Below are positions 27,274 to 36,986 of a stretch of DNA of 64,000 nt, in pieces. The stretch's first letter is position 1. Each line of letters begins with the position of its first letter. The notes beneath the pieces are model-generated. The model was not told the origin of the DNA, did no database searches, and worked only from the letters and a program-made list of their open reading frames with translations. The translations under genes were made by a program, and so were the position numbers. This stretch comes from Paludibacter sp. (GTDB taxonomy: Bacteria; Bacteroidota; Bacteroidia; Bacteroidales; Paludibacteraceae): NCBI GenBank assembly GCA_028710895.1, contig JAQTTH010000014.1, positions 1-64,000 of the forward strand, in the 5' to 3' direction.

Positions 27274-27342
27274 TTTTACACCTTTAAACCACCGATTGAA
27301 TAAATCGGTACAATTTCATTTTGTTTTTTTCAAAAAAGACAA

Positions 27343-27375
27343 CAAAGATAGGTAAAATGAAAGTTGTCAGCAAAT
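27343..27375 (-). promoter_or_regulatory. Promoter of the GNAT-argG genes
   Basis: Minus strand TTTG (27372-27375), 21 bases, TATCTTTG (27343-27350). Both elements match the Bacteroidetes consensus, with spacing 2 longer than ideal. It lies in the gap between the argR stop and the acetyltransferase start. Confidence 0.55.
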
Positions 27376-27385
27376 TATTTCCATA

Positions 27386-27856
27386 TTATTCCTTCTCGGA
27401 AAACGTGATATTCATCATCTCGAGAATATCTTCACGCGAAACACCTTCGCGGGGAATTACCAAAATCGTGTCATCTCCGGCTATTGTTCCTAAAACCTGT
27501 TCAGAGGCTTTGTTGTCAATATCCCATGCAATTGCACTGGCATATCCGGGTTTTGTTTTTACAACTCCCAATTGACCCGAGAACTCAAGACTTAATACTG
27601 CACCATGTGCAATTAAAGTGTTCAAGGTTCCTGAGTTTGGAAGTGGCTTGTTGTAAGATGGCAAAATGTACTTGTAAGCTCCGTTCGACAGAGGAGTTTT
27701 AGCCACTTTCAACAATTTCAAATCACGCGATAGGGTTGCCTGCGTTACTTCGCACTGTCGCTCACTGAGCATTTTGAGTAATTCCTCCTGACTACCAACA
27801 ACGGTCGACCGAAGAATTTCTGAGATAATCTGTAAACGATTCCGTTTATTCTTCAT
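27386..27856 (-). CDS. argR: Arginine repressor
   Basis: 156 residues from MKNKRNRLQIISEIL. The frame continues to 27925 but that start lies upstream of the promoter. The N-terminal winged helix-turn-helix (about 5-65, SERQCEVTQATLSRDLKLLKV) has the SR-DL core that contacts ARG boxes. The C-terminal oligomerisation domain (about 85-150) binds arginine: GVVKTKPGYASAIAWDID and the later GTIAGDDTILVI with the GDD loop. It senses arginine and represses biosynthesis genes. It is the first gene of the argR, acetyltransferase, argG run. Confidence 0.95.
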   Translation of the reverse strand: MKNKRNRLQIISEILRSTVVGSQEELLKMLSERQCEVTQATLSRDLKLLKVAKTPLSNGAYKYILPSYNKPLPNSGTLNTLIAHGAVLSLEFSGQLGVVKTKPGYASAIAWDIDNKASEQVLGTIAGDDTILVIPREGVSREDILEMMNITFSEKE

Positions 27857-27882
27857 AAATGCATAATTATTTAGATTTCGGG

Positions 27883-27913
27883 CAAAAGTACAACATTTTT
27901 TGTATATAGCAAT
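27883..27913 (-). promoter_or_regulatory. argR promoter with overlapping palindrome
   Basis: Minus strand ATTG (27910-27913), 19 bases, TACTTTTG (27883-27890). A 6-2-6 palindrome, ATGACT-AA-AGTCAT, lies at 27912-27925 and overlaps the -33 element, a plausible operator for autorepression. The promoter excludes the longer argR start at 27925. Confidence 0.65.
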
Positions 27914-28000
27914 GACTAAAGTCATAATTATTCTGAATTAATTACTTTTTATTGCAAATAACACCACTTTTAGTATATTTATAGAATAAAGTCGCATTTA

Positions 28001-28047
28001 AAGCGAATAATAATCCATTACACAAAACAACGGATTATTATTCGCTT
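28001..28047. repeat. Perfect 16-bp inverted repeat between argR and uvrA
   Basis: Arms 28001-28016 and 28032-28047 are exact inverted copies (AAGCGAATAATAATCC) around a 15-base spacer. It lies in the 361-base divergent region between argR and uvrA, not directly downstream of any gene and without a T run, so it is not an obvious terminator. The rest of this spacer holds a TATCTTTG (28161-28168) that may be the uvrA -7 element, but no well-placed TTTG. Confidence 0.7.
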
Positions 28048-28205
28048 ATTTCGCTACAACCTGACAACATTGGTAGCAACGATTTCAATTAATATGGACG
28101 CCGGCTACAACTATTGGTATAATTAATTGTTCTGGTTTAATTATTCCTCAGGAATGATGTATCTTTGCAGGTCAATCAAAATTGATAGTCAGTTTTAATA
28201 TATAA

Positions 28206-31016
28206 TTGCCAGGAATAGTGTCAAAACAAGGAAATATAATCGTAAAAGGAGCCAGGGTTCACAACCTCAAAAACATTGATGTAGAGATTCCACGCAACAA
28301 ATTAGTCGTAATTACAGGTTTGTCGGGTTCAGGAAAATCATCATTAGCATTCGACACGCTTTATGCCGAAGGTCAACGCCGCTATGTGGAAAGTTTGTCA
28401 TCTTACGCACGGCAGTTTTTGGGCAGAATGAGCAAACCCGAAGTAGATTTTATCAAAGGAATTCCACCGGCGATAGCTATTGAGCAAAAAGTAAATACGC
28501 GCAATCCACGCTCAACAGTTGGAACCTCAACCGAAATATACGAATACATAAAACTGCTTTACGCCCGAATTGGTAAAACCTACTCACCTGTTTCTGGCGA
28601 ATTAGTTCAACGACATGAAGCAGAAGATGTGATTGAAGCAGCCATGGCTTTTACTGAAGGAACAAAGCTGGTTGTACTAACACCCGTAATTCCAACAGGA
28701 GACAGAACACTTGCCGAACAACTTCAAAGTTTGGTACTGCAGGGCTTTAGCCGTGTAGAGGTGGACGGAGAAACTCTTCAAATACAGGATTTTTCGAAAA
28801 CTCTTACTTCCAAAGCATTTAAATCGGATGTGTATTTGCTCATCGACCGCTTGGTGGTTGAACACTCGCAAACAGCCATCAGTCGATTGACAGACTCAGT
28901 TGAAACTGCATTTTTCGAAGGAAATGGGTCTTGCATACTTAAGGTAATTACCGAAAGTGAAACAAAACTGCTCTATTTCTCCAAGAAATTTGAAGCCGAT
29001 GGGATGGAATTTGAATTACCAAGCGTTCACACCTTTAGTTTCAATAGCCCCATTGGCGCCTGCCCAACTTGCGAAGGTTTTGGACGCGTAATTGGAATCG
29101 ATGAAGATCTGGTGGTTCCAAACAAGACCCTGTCCATTTTTGAAGATGCTGTTGTTTGCTGGAAAGGTGAGGTAATGAGCGAATGGAAAAAAAGCCTGAT
29201 TCATTCGGCCGGCAAGTTTAATTTTCCAATACATAAACCCTATTACGAACTGACCGACGAACAGCGTCAACTACTTTGGTCAGGAAATAAATACTTCGAG
29301 GGACTAAATGCATTCTTCAAACACCTGGAATCCAACCAATACAAAATTCAATACCGGGTAATGTTGGCTCGCTACAGGGGTAAAACAATTTGCCCCGATT
29401 GCCACGGAAGTCGACTAAAAAAGGAAGCCTCATACATCCAAATTGTAGGCAAATCAATTTCGGAACTGGTTCTCATGCCCGTCAGCACCCTGAACAATTT
29501 CTTTGATACTATTCAACTTGACGAACAGGATGCAGCCATTTCGAAACGGTTACTCGTTGAGATTACAAATCGCATCCACTTTCTGATGGATGTTGGATTG
29601 GGCTATCTAACTCTTAACCGGTTGTCCAATTCGCTTTCAGGTGGTGAGAGTCAACGTATAAATCTGGCCACATCGCTTGGAAGTAGTCTTGTGGGATCAT
29701 TGTATATTTTGGATGAACCAAGTATTGGACTCCATTCCCGCGACACACATTTATTAATCAAGGTATTGAAACAACTTCGAGATCTTGGGAATACCGTTGT
29801 CGTAGTTGAGCACGATGAAGAAATTATGCGTGCGGCTGATTATCTGATTGACATAGGACCTAATGCCGGAAGGTTGGGTGGAAATGTCGTTTATCAGGGA
29901 ACGCTGGATATGAAAGCTTCAAAATCTGACATAGAGAATTCGTACACACTGAAATATTTAAAAGGACTGGAAGAAATTCCAACTCCCGTTCAACGTCGTA
30001 AATGGAATAATTACATCGAAGTGCTCGGAGCGCGTGAAAACAACCTGAAAGGCATAAACGTAAAATTTCCACTCAATGTAATGACAGTCGTAACAGGTGT
30101 CAGCGGCTCAGGAAAATCGTCGCTCGTACGGAACGTTTTTTATGCAGCACTAAAAAAACACTACGGTGGTGTTGCTGATAGAACCGGACAATTTGGAGCA
30201 TTGAAAGGAAGCATGTTACTGGCAAAAGATGTTGAATTTGTAGATCAGAACCCGATTGGACGATCTTCACGTTCAAATCCTGTAACCTATATCAAGGCCT
30301 ATGATGAGATACGAAAACTGTTTGCCGACCAGCAACTTTCGAAGCAAATGAATTACACAGCCTCTCATTTTTCGTTCAATACCGAAGGTGGACGTTGCGA
30401 AGAGTGCCAGGGCGAAGGAACAGTAACGGTGGAAATGCAATTCATGGCTGATTTGGTACTCGAATGTGAACATTGCCATGGAAAACGTTTCAAGCAGGAT
30501 ATACTTGATGTACAGTATAAAGGAGTCAATATCTTTGATGTACTTGAAATGACTGTCAATCAGGCTATCGAGTTTTTCGGAGCGCAAACCGGTAATACGG
30601 AAAAGAAAATCGTAAAGCGATTAAAGCCTCTGCAGGATGTTGGGGTTGGATACGTAAAACTCGGGCAATCGAGCAGTACACTTTCGGGCGGAGAAAGCCA
30701 GCGCGTAAAGTTAGCTTCATTTTTAGCCAACGAAAAACCCGAACCAACCATTTTCGTGTTCGATGAACCAACTACCGGACTTCACTTTCACGACATAAAA
30801 ACATTGATGAAAGCCTTTGATGCTCTAATTGCAAAAGGTCACACAGTAATCATCATTGAACACAACATTGAAGTTATCAAATGTGCCGATCATATTATTG
30901 ACATTGGCCCCGAAGGTGGCGAGAAAGGTGGAAACCTTGTATTCGAAGGAACTCCCGACGATATCGTAAATTGCAAGAATTCCTATACAGGAAAATTTCT
31001 CAAAGGGAAAATATAA
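28206..31016 (+). CDS. uvrA: Excinuclease ABC subunit A
   Basis: 936 residues, full-length UvrA, the damage-recognition ATPase of nucleotide excision repair. It has two ABC ATPase halves. The first has Walker A GLSGSGKS (about 38-45) and signature LSGGESQRI near 480; the second has GVSGSGKSS (about 632) and [11 protein letters not shown] near 835. Zinc modules include [18 protein letters not shown] and CEECQGEG...CEHCHGKRF. No ATG is available: the frame opens with TTG at 28206 or GTG at 28218, and the latter gives [19 protein letters not shown], the usual N terminus. A terminator at 31040-31075 follows. Confidence 0.96.
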   Translation: MPGIVSKQGNIIVKGARVHNLKNIDVEIPRNKLVVITGLSGSGKSSLAFDTLYAEGQRRYVESLSSYARQFLGRMSKPEVDFIKGIPPAIAIEQKVNTRNPRSTVGTSTEIYEYIKLLYARIGKTYSPVSGELVQRHEAEDVIEAAMAFTEGTKLVVLTPVIPTGDRTLAEQLQSLVLQGFSRVEVDGETLQIQDFSKTLTSKAFKSDVYLLIDRLVVEHSQTAISRLTDSVETAFFEGNGSCILKVITESETKLLYFSKKFEADGMEFELPSVHTFSFNSPIGACPTCEGFGRVIGIDEDLVVPNKTLSIFEDAVVCWKGEVMSEWKKSLIHSAGKFNFPIHKPYYELTDEQRQLLWSGNKYFEGLNAFFKHLESNQYKIQYRVMLARYRGKTICPDCHGSRLKKEASYIQIVGKSISELVLMPVSTLNNFFDTIQLDEQDAAISKRLLVEITNRIHFLMDVGLGYLTLNRLSNSLSGGESQRINLATSLGSSLVGSLYILDEPSIGLHSRDTHLLIKVLKQLRDLGNTVVVVEHDEEIMRAADYLIDIGPNAGRLGGNVVYQGTLDMKASKSDIENSYTLKYLKGLEEIPTPVQRRKWNNYIEVLGARENNLKGINVKFPLNVMTVVTGVSGSGKSSLVRNVFYAALKKHYGGVADRTGQFGALKGSMLLAKDVEFVDQNPIGRSSRSNPVTYIKAYDEIRKLFADQQLSKQMNYTASHFSFNTEGGRCEECQGEGTVTVEMQFMADLVLECEHCHGKRFKQDILDVQYKGVNIFDVLEMTVNQAIEFFGAQTGNTEKKIVKRLKPLQDVGVGYVKLGQSSSTLSGGESQRVKLASFLANEKPEPTIFVFDEPTTGLHFHDIKTLMKAFDALIAKGHTVIIIEHNIEVIKCADHIIDIGPEGGEKGGNLVFEGTPDDIVNCKNSYTGKFLKGKI

Positions 31017-31039
31017 TCTGAACGAGAAATATACAATCG

Positions 31040-31075
31040 AAAAAGGCTGTTTGAAACTAATCAAACAGCCTTTTT
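31040..31075. terminator. Bidirectional terminator between uvrA and the M6 protease gene
   Basis: A perfect 15-bp stem (31040-31054 with 31061-31075, loop AACTAA) has A/T runs on both sides. It can serve uvrA on the plus strand and the protease gene (stop at 31091) on the minus strand. Confidence 0.9.
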
Positions 31076-31090
31076 CGAATAAATATGTTT

Positions 31091-33361
31091 TTAAATTCCG
31101 CTACCCTGGAGTGTGATTACTTTATCAGGGCTTAATCCACCACCAGAAATGGTAAGAACTGCTGTGTGAGCTCCGGTAGAAGTTGGTTTATACGTTATTG
31201 TAACATTACTTCCGGCTGTTGCATTCGCAGCATCTTTTGTAAGCGAACCCACCGAAACAGTAAATAACGCAGCATCAGTTCCCGTCAAAGCAACAGTCAA
31301 AGCACTTGTAACATCAGTTGTTTTGATATTAATTACCTTAGTACTTACTACATTTAATTTTGTCGCAGGGAACTTCAGCAAATTATCAACTTTACCAAAA
31401 TAAGTGGCAGGTGCGTTCGGATCGAATGGCACAGTTGCAGTTCCACTCAACGAAGTTGTAACTGTAGTCGCCCCAGTGCTTGTAATGCTTATTTGATCGT
31501 TTTGAGCTCCCGCAACAGCAGGATTATATCTAATTTGAAGAGTTTCACTAACTACTCCGGCAGTTGGAACAATTGTCAAATTCTTTACCCAGGTACCCGA
31601 AGAAGACAATTTGATATCGTAGTTTGTTTTATTAACCAATGTGACATCTACATTATTAGTCAATGCCGTGCCACTCAATTGAACACTTTGAACAGCCGAT
31701 GGCGTTCCAACAGTTGTTGAGAATGCCGAAAGTGTACCGGTTGTTGAAACTGTTGGCCCCTGTTGACCACCCATCAATTTGAATGTAACATTGCTGGCAG
31801 TTTTTGTGATTGAAGTAATAGGGCGATTTATATTTGTTCCCGACCAGGTTGTTGGGGTATACGAACCGGTTGTGAATGCAGTACCGGGAGTAGTGGTCTG
31901 ACCACTCAATGGCTGCAGATAAACACGCATATGACTGGCAAGGGTCTGTGTAGAACCTGTATAATTGTTTGGTGTATTTGCATCCCACTGAGATTGAAGG
32001 AAATCAATGTGCCATACACACATACCTTCAGCAGGTAAATAAGTATCCCATCCTGTTTTCTGACGATATTCTACCAAAAAGAACTCTGCCGGACTCGGAG
32101 CAGCACCATTCAAATTGTGCGTAGTGGCTGAAAGTAAGAATGCCTGATTATCTGTGTTGGCCGGTTGAGTTGTTCCCTGATACAAAGGAAGTAAAGTTAT
32201 ATCCGATGGAGTACTAATTTGCTGTGGAGTCAGGTATCCTAAAAAGAATCTCTCGTAGGCCGAATAAGCCGGAGGCGTACAACCGCTGTTACTATATGCA
32301 CCATAATCCATAATATCCCATTCGTTCAGTGTATTGCTTTGAGTGCCGGAAGTGTCGTAATAATCGGGCAATCCCAATACGTGACCAAACTCATGACAGA
32401 ATGTTCCTATACCGCACATATTTGTTCCGGTAGTTCCTTTTAATTCTGATGTACATGAATAGTCATTTACAATTTTACCATCAAATGTTTTAGTTCCTGT
32501 AAATCCGGCATCGGTCAAACTCCAGCGGTGAGGCCAAATTGTATTTGCAGCTGCACCTTCAGCTTCGTTGTACCCTGCATAATATACAAACACGTTATCT
32601 ACTGAACCATCATTATCTGTATCAAACTGCGTGAAATCAAGTCCGGCAGCATCGGCTGCAGCACAAGCATCAGCAATCATTTGATCCGGATGAGTATCGT
32701 TCCCATTTGCATCGTTAGCACCATAATAAGCCAGCGTTTGTGGCAGGGTTACAGGGCCAACAACAACGAAGTTCGGGGCAAATTTGCCGTAAGTACTTGC
32801 CATAAAATAGTCCTTTGCAGAACCTGTTCCACCATTAGCACTATATCCCGATTGAGTTACAAGGTTTTGAAATGATGTTTGCGGAGTTGCAACACCAAAA
32901 GCCTTATCTTTAAAGTTAGCTAAGATAACCAGCGCTTTGGGCGAACCATTCAATGGATATGCTTTTCTGGGGCCGGTTGCAGCACTTGTAAGCATTCTTG
33001 ATTTCATTGAACGTGATGCTACAGCCTTTAAAGCAGCTTTATTCACCGATTTCAGAAACAGCAAATCGGAAGCTGATCGCTTAGTTGTATTTTGAGCAAC
33101 AACAGCACTTTCAGTCAATTCGCCGGCAGTGCTAACTGTAGCATATGTATAAAAACCCTTTGCGTTTTGTTTTACAAGATAACCATCTTCGGTAGTCTGA
33201 TAGTGACGAAACTCATCACCCTGAAGACGAATTGTCAATTGAGTACCATCCGGTTGGGTGATATTAATCGGGAATGGATATGCTCTTACAGCAAAAACCG
33301 GCACAAACGCCATTTGACAAAAAAAGGCACCGAGTGCCAGGAGTAGAACTTTTTTATTCAT
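31091..33361 (-). CDS. M6 family secreted metalloprotease
   Basis: 756 residues with a signal peptide (about 1-24). The catalytic domain (about 130-440) has HEFGHVLGLPDYYD, with zinc ligands H323 and H327 and catalytic E324. D247-D255 (DTDNDGSVD) resembles a calcium-binding loop. This fits the M6 peptidases, relatives of immune inhibitor A. The C-terminal third carries two or three immunoglobulin-like repeats of the choice-of-anchor type (VTLVNKTNYDIKLSSS, KVINIKTTDVTSALTVALTGTDAALF). No classical T9SS sorting tail is obvious. The promoter is likely TACATTTG at 33401-33408 (minus strand). The gene stands alone, converging on uvrA. Confidence 0.9.
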   Translation of the reverse strand: MNKKVLLLALGAFFCQMAFVPVFAVRAYPFPINITQPDGTQLTIRLQGDEFRHYQTTEDGYLVKQNAKGFYTYATVSTAGELTESAVVAQNTTKRSASDLLFLKSVNKAALKAVASRSMKSRMLTSAATGPRKAYPLNGSPKALVILANFKDKAFGVATPQTSFQNLVTQSGYSANGGTGSAKDYFMASTYGKFAPNFVVVGPVTLPQTLAYYGANDANGNDTHPDQMIADACAAADAAGLDFTQFDTDNDGSVDNVFVYYAGYNEAEGAAANTIWPHRWSLTDAGFTGTKTFDGKIVNDYSCTSELKGTTGTNMCGIGTFCHEFGHVLGLPDYYDTSGTQSNTLNEWDIMDYGAYSNSGCTPPAYSAYERFFLGYLTPQQISTPSDITLLPLYQGTTQPANTDNQAFLLSATTHNLNGAAPSPAEFFLVEYRQKTGWDTYLPAEGMCVWHIDFLQSQWDANTPNNYTGSTQTLASHMRVYLQPLSGQTTTPGTAFTTGSYTPTTWSGTNINRPITSITKTASNVTFKLMGGQQGPTVSTTGTLSAFSTTVGTPSAVQSVQLSGTALTNNVDVTLVNKTNYDIKLSSSGTWVKNLTIVPTAGVVSETLQIRYNPAVAGAQNDQISITSTGATTVTTSLSGTATVPFDPNAPATYFGKVDNLLKFPATKLNVVSTKVINIKTTDVTSALTVALTGTDAALFTVSVGSLTKDAANATAGSNVTITYKPTSTGAHTAVLTISGGGLSPDKVITLQGSGI

Positions 33362-33721
33362 AAAAAGAAGTTTTGACTATATATTATGATTTCAAGTTGG
33401 CAAATGTAGTAAAAATTTTTGATTTTGCTTTTCGAACAAGTTAATTAATTCGCTTTTTGCTTATATTCATTCAGAAAAGTGACATTTTTTCAGTTTTTGC
33501 GATACAGTTTTGTAATATCCAATTAAAGAACCATCATTTTGATAATGAGATTTTTTTGAATAAACAAAGATGATTGTACAAAAAACAACACTGCAATTAT
33601 GTCACTAACAGTCTGATAACAAATGCCATAAAGGCATATAAAACCTATTGGCATCTTGTTTGCAATAACCGAAATGAAAATAAAAACAACATGTTTAATT
33701 TAAAGATAGGAGGATAAAATT
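33362..33721. other. Divergent spacer between the protease and hsp20
   Basis: No gene. On the minus strand TACATTTG (33401-33408) may be the -7 element of the protease gene. Before hsp20 there is a small inverted repeat ATGCC-ATAAA-GGCAT near 33626-33640 with further GGCAT half-sites downstream, and a strong ribosome-binding site (AGGAGG) about 8 bases before its ATG. Confidence 0.5.
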
Positions 33722-34159
33722 ATGTCACTCGTTCGATTCACAAATCAGGTACCTTCCATGTTTGACCGTTTATTTGAAGGCGATTTATTCGATTGGTCAA
33801 ACCGCAACTATTCACTTACAAACACTACTTTACCATCAGTAAATATTAAAGAGAATGCTGATGCGTACAAAGTAGAAGTAGCAGCACCCGGATTCGACAA
33901 GAATGATTTCAAGCTGCAGCTCGATCACGATTTGCTAACAATTTCGTCAGAAAAGAAGGTTGAGACCGAAGCAAAAGAGGGCGAACGTTTCACAAAGCGT
34001 GAGTTCAGTTATCAATCATTCAGCAGGTCGTTCACCTTACCACAAACTGCCGATGGCGATCGTATTGAGGCAAGCTACGAAAATGGTATTTTGAATGTAA
34101 GCATTCCGAAAAAGGAAGAAGCAAAACCAAAGCCAACACGAATGATTGAGATCAACTAA
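33722..34159 (+). CDS. Small heat-shock protein Hsp20
   Basis: 145 residues, the right size for an ATP-independent holdase. The alpha-crystallin domain spans about 37-130, ending in the GILNVSIPKKEE signature (IxI/V-type C terminus, MIEIN). PSVNIKENADAYKVEVAAPGFDKNDFKLQLD is the classic opening. It starts with AGGAGG at the correct distance, a strong Shine-Dalgarno sequence that is unusual in this phylum and suggests high expression. A good terminator follows at 34189-34219. Probably heat-inducible, inferred from family only. Confidence 0.93.
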   Translation: MSLVRFTNQVPSMFDRLFEGDLFDWSNRNYSLTNTTLPSVNIKENADAYKVEVAAPGFDKNDFKLQLDHDLLTISSEKKVETEAKEGERFTKREFSYQSFSRSFTLPQTADGDRIEASYENGILNVSIPKKEEAKPKPTRMIEIN

Positions 34160-34188
34160 CCCGGATGTTGGAACAAATTACTTAGTCG

Positions 34189-34219
34189 GAGTACGGCTTT
34201 CGGGCCGTACTCTTTTTTT
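34189..34219 (+). terminator. Rho-independent terminator of hsp20
   Basis: A perfect 9-bp stem GAGTACGGC/GCCGTACTC (34189-34197 with 34204-34212) with a TTTCGG loop and a T run. The next 190 bases include an inverted CCCCTAAAGGGG element near 34273-34284 and a second related CCCTTTAGGGGG at 34348-34359, without a gene. Confidence 0.9.
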
Positions 34220-34413
34220 ATACACATAAGTAAGTGTGTAATGTGAATTAATTATACTCTTTATATCCGCCCCTAAATCCCCTAAAGGGGACTTTTGCCG
34301 GGTAGAAAAGTTGATGGTTTCTACAATTCACGGGCTTAGGTAGCACCCTTTAGGGGGTTGGTGGCAGTTGAGAAAGATTTATTAAAAAACTAATTATAGC
34401 TACCTATTTATAT

Positions 34414-34710
34414 ATGGAAACATTTCAGGAAATAATAAACGGCGAAAAGCCTGTATTGGTTGACTTTTTTACCACCTGGTGTGGTCCGTGCAAAACCATG
34501 AGCCCGATTGTAGAGGCGGTTGGGAAAGAAATGCTCGGACAGGCACGGGTGTTGAAGATTGATGTAGACAAGAATCAGGCATTGGCTGCACAATATCGCG
34601 TTCAGGCTGTACCAACATTTATCATATTCAAAAAAGGAGCAGTTGTATGGCGCAACTCCGGTGGGGTTGATAAGAACACTTTAAAGCAACAAATGCGTAA
34701 TTTCATTTAA
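34414..34710 (+). CDS. trxA: Thioredoxin
   Basis: 98 residues, slightly short but complete. The redox-active WCGPCKT (W22, C23, C26) and the cis-proline motif VQAVPTFIIFKKG identify a classical cytosolic thioredoxin; no signal peptide. It reduces protein disulphides using thioredoxin reductase, which is not in the window. It stands alone between hsp20 and sppA. Confidence 0.94.
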   Translation: METFQEIINGEKPVLVDFFTTWCGPCKTMSPIVEAVGKEMLGQARVLKIDVDKNQALAAQYRVQAVPTFIIFKKGAVVWRNSGGVDKNTLKQQMRNFI

Positions 34711-34832
34711 AATTGATGATTCAATTGAGCACTATTTTCAGAATAACAATAAGGATGCTTTGTTAATCGGAAAATAATGTTTTTCTTTGTACTTTAGTTC
34801 ATTTATAGAGATCAACTCAAATTCATTATCTT

Positions 34833-36596
34833 ATGAAACAATTTTTGAAATTCACGCTTGCAACAATAGTTGGTATTATTCTGGCATCATTACTTGGTGT
34901 GCTTATTTTATTTGGAATAGTTGGCGCAGTGGCCGGATCGGCCGAAAAGGTTACAACACTTAAACCAAACTCGGTATACGAACTGGATCTGGCAGGCACA
35001 TTGATTGACCGCTCGAAAGACGATGAATTTTCGGCTGTGTTTGCCGAAGCCATGGGACAACATAAAGAAACTACTATTGGCCTTGATGATATTCTGGCCA
35101 ACATAGCCAAAGCCAAAGCCGATGAAAACATTGTTGGGATATACCTCAAAGGTGGCTCGTTGGAAGGTGGTATTGCATCCATCAAAGAAATCAGAAATGC
35201 CTTGATCGATTTCAAAAAATCGGGCAAATTCATTATTGCCTATGCCGACAACTATTCTCAACGCAATTATTACCTGGTATCAGTAGCCAACAAAATATTA
35301 CTGAACCCTATAGGTATGCTCGAACTGAAAGGACTTTCGGCTCAAACCATGTTCCTCAAAAACACCCTCGACAAACTGGGTATCGAAATGCAGATAGTGA
35401 AAGTGGGTACGTTTAAATCGGCTGTTGAACCGTTGGTAAATACCAAAATGAGCGATGCCAACCGCCTTCAGGTAAACGTGTTTATGAATTCTATCTGGAA
35501 AACATTGATAACCGAAGTTTCCGATTCGCGTAAAATTCCGGTTGATTCGCTCAATAAGTTTGCCGATGAAATGTTGATGTTCCAGGCAACCGAGAAGTCA
35601 ATCCAATATAAACTGGTGGACAAACTCGTTTACATTCAAAGTGTAGACAGTATTATAAAGAAAAGCATCAAGAAATTCCCGAAAGACGAAGATCTCACTT
35701 TTGTGTCGAATTCCGAAATGACTAAATTGCCCGACACCAAGAAATATGATAAAAACAAAGTGGCTGTGATTTATGCCATTGGCGATATTACCGATTCCGA
35801 AGGCGAAGGAATTGTTGCCGACAAAATGGTGAAAACAATTGATGATGTTGCCAAAGATTCGGCAGTGAAAGCAGTTGTATTCCGTGTAAGTTCTCCGGGT
35901 GGTAGCGCCTATGCTTCCGAACAAATCTGGCATGCGCTCAGCTTGCTGAAAGCTAAAAAGCCGTTGATAGTTTCGATGGGTGATTATGCCGCTTCGGGTG
36001 GATATTACATTTCGTGTATTGCCGACAAAGTGGTGGCGCAACCCAACACCATCACCGGTTCAATTGGTATTTTCGGTGTTATTCCAAACATTGCCGGACT
36101 AAACGAAAAAATCGGATTGACCTACGACGGTGTGAAAACAAATAAAATGAGTGATGCCATTTCCATTAACCGTAAATTCACACCCGAAGAACGCGATTTG
36201 ATGCAAAACTTCGTGAACCGCGGATACGAACTGTTTGTAAAACGTTGTGCCGACGGTCGTAAAATGACTATCGATCAGATTAAATTCATTGCCGAAGGCC
36301 GTGTGTGGACGGGTGAAGATGCACTGCGCATTGGATTGGTAGATAAACTGGGTGGACTGAACGACGCCATTAACCTGGCCGTTGCAAAAGCCAAACTGAA
36401 AACATACAATATTAAAGAGTATCCCGAAAAAGAAGATTTCACAGCGAAACTGATGAAAAGCCTGGGTAAGGATATTGAAACCCGCGTAATGAAAGCGCAA
36501 CTGGGCGAACAATACTCGCTGTTCCAGAAAGTGCGCGACGTAAGTAAGATCAATGGTATTCAGGCCCGCATGTCGTACGACCTGATTATTCAATAA
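34833..36596 (+). CDS. sppA: Signal peptide peptidase SppA (67 kDa type)
   Basis: 587 residues with one N-terminal membrane anchor (about 7-33). It belongs to the long form with two tandem domains. The general base lysine is K195 in VGTFKSAVEPL and the nucleophile S388 in GDYAASGGYYIS, forming a Ser/Lys dyad across the two domains. SPGGSAYASE and TGSIGIFGVI surround the site. It degrades released signal peptides in the membrane. A terminator follows at 36627-36660. It is followed by a large nested inverted repeat (36682-36825). Confidence 0.94.
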   Translation: MKQFLKFTLATIVGIILASLLGVLILFGIVGAVAGSAEKVTTLKPNSVYELDLAGTLIDRSKDDEFSAVFAEAMGQHKETTIGLDDILANIAKAKADENIVGIYLKGGSLEGGIASIKEIRNALIDFKKSGKFIIAYADNYSQRNYYLVSVANKILLNPIGMLELKGLSAQTMFLKNTLDKLGIEMQIVKVGTFKSAVEPLVNTKMSDANRLQVNVFMNSIWKTLITEVSDSRKIPVDSLNKFADEMLMFQATEKSIQYKLVDKLVYIQSVDSIIKKSIKKFPKDEDLTFVSNSEMTKLPDTKKYDKNKVAVIYAIGDITDSEGEGIVADKMVKTIDDVAKDSAVKAVVFRVSSPGGSAYASEQIWHALSLLKAKKPLIVSMGDYAASGGYYISCIADKVVAQPNTITGSIGIFGVIPNIAGLNEKIGLTYDGVKTNKMSDAISINRKFTPEERDLMQNFVNRGYELFVKRCADGRKMTIDQIKFIAEGRVWTGEDALRIGLVDKLGGLNDAINLAVAKAKLKTYNIKEYPEKEDFTAKLMKSLGKDIETRVMKAQLGEQYSLFQKVRDVSKINGIQARMSYDLIIQ

Positions 36597-36626
36597 AAGT
36601 TTTTGCGTTTTTTTATATTATTAGTG

Positions 36627-36660
36627 AAAAGAGACCGGGTGCGACGCTTGGTCTCTTTTG
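36627..36660 (+). terminator. Rho-independent terminator of sppA
   Basis: A perfect 10-bp stem AAAAGAGACC/GGTCTCTTTT (36627-36636 with 36650-36659) with a 13-base loop and T-rich tail. Confidence 0.85.
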
Positions 36661-36681
36661 TTTTCCTAATTCCCAGTTTTA

Positions 36682-36825
36682 GATGTCAGGGCTACGCCCC
36701 TTGCTTTTGTATTTCTGTTTGAACTACGAAGATTTCAGGGCTACGCCCCTATTTTAGCAACGTAGTTGCGATATCTTCGTAGAACATAACACAGCCTTTT
36801 ACAAAAGGGGCGTAGCCCTGACATC
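36682..36825. repeat. 144-bp nested inverted repeat with GGGCTACGCCCCT modules
   Basis: The outer 21-bp arms (36682-36702 and 36805-36825) are exact inverted copies. Inside are a third copy of the CAGGGCTACGCCCCT core (36735-36749), a 10-bp pair CTACGAAGAT/ATCTTCGTAG (36724-36733 with 36773-36782), and an inner 5-bp hairpin GCAAC-GTA-GTTGC (36757-36769). All four are nested, so the strand can fold as one long hairpin. It has no coding potential. It looks like a REP/MITE-type intergenic element. Confidence 0.85.
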
Positions 36826-36955
36826 AAAAAAAAGAACGAAGATTGTTCTTTCAAATACCAACTCTTCGACTCCTCATCTTCCAGTTTTCTAAAACCAATA
36901 TCCCTTACAAGTTTCGAAACCCCAACATAAAACTACTGAAATAGAAAATTTCTAT

Positions 36956-36963
36956 TATCTTTG
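36956..36963 (+). promoter_or_regulatory. -7 element for the queuosine-precursor transporter
   Basis: TATCTTTG matches TAnnTTTG; no TTTG is present at the standard distance. A perfect 15-base palindrome ATAGAAA-A-TTTCTAT lies just upstream at 36941-36955. It would start transcription near 36970, just before the candidate riboswitch. Confidence 0.5.
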
Positions 36964-36986
36964 CAGTCGCTTTTGCAAACTGCAAA

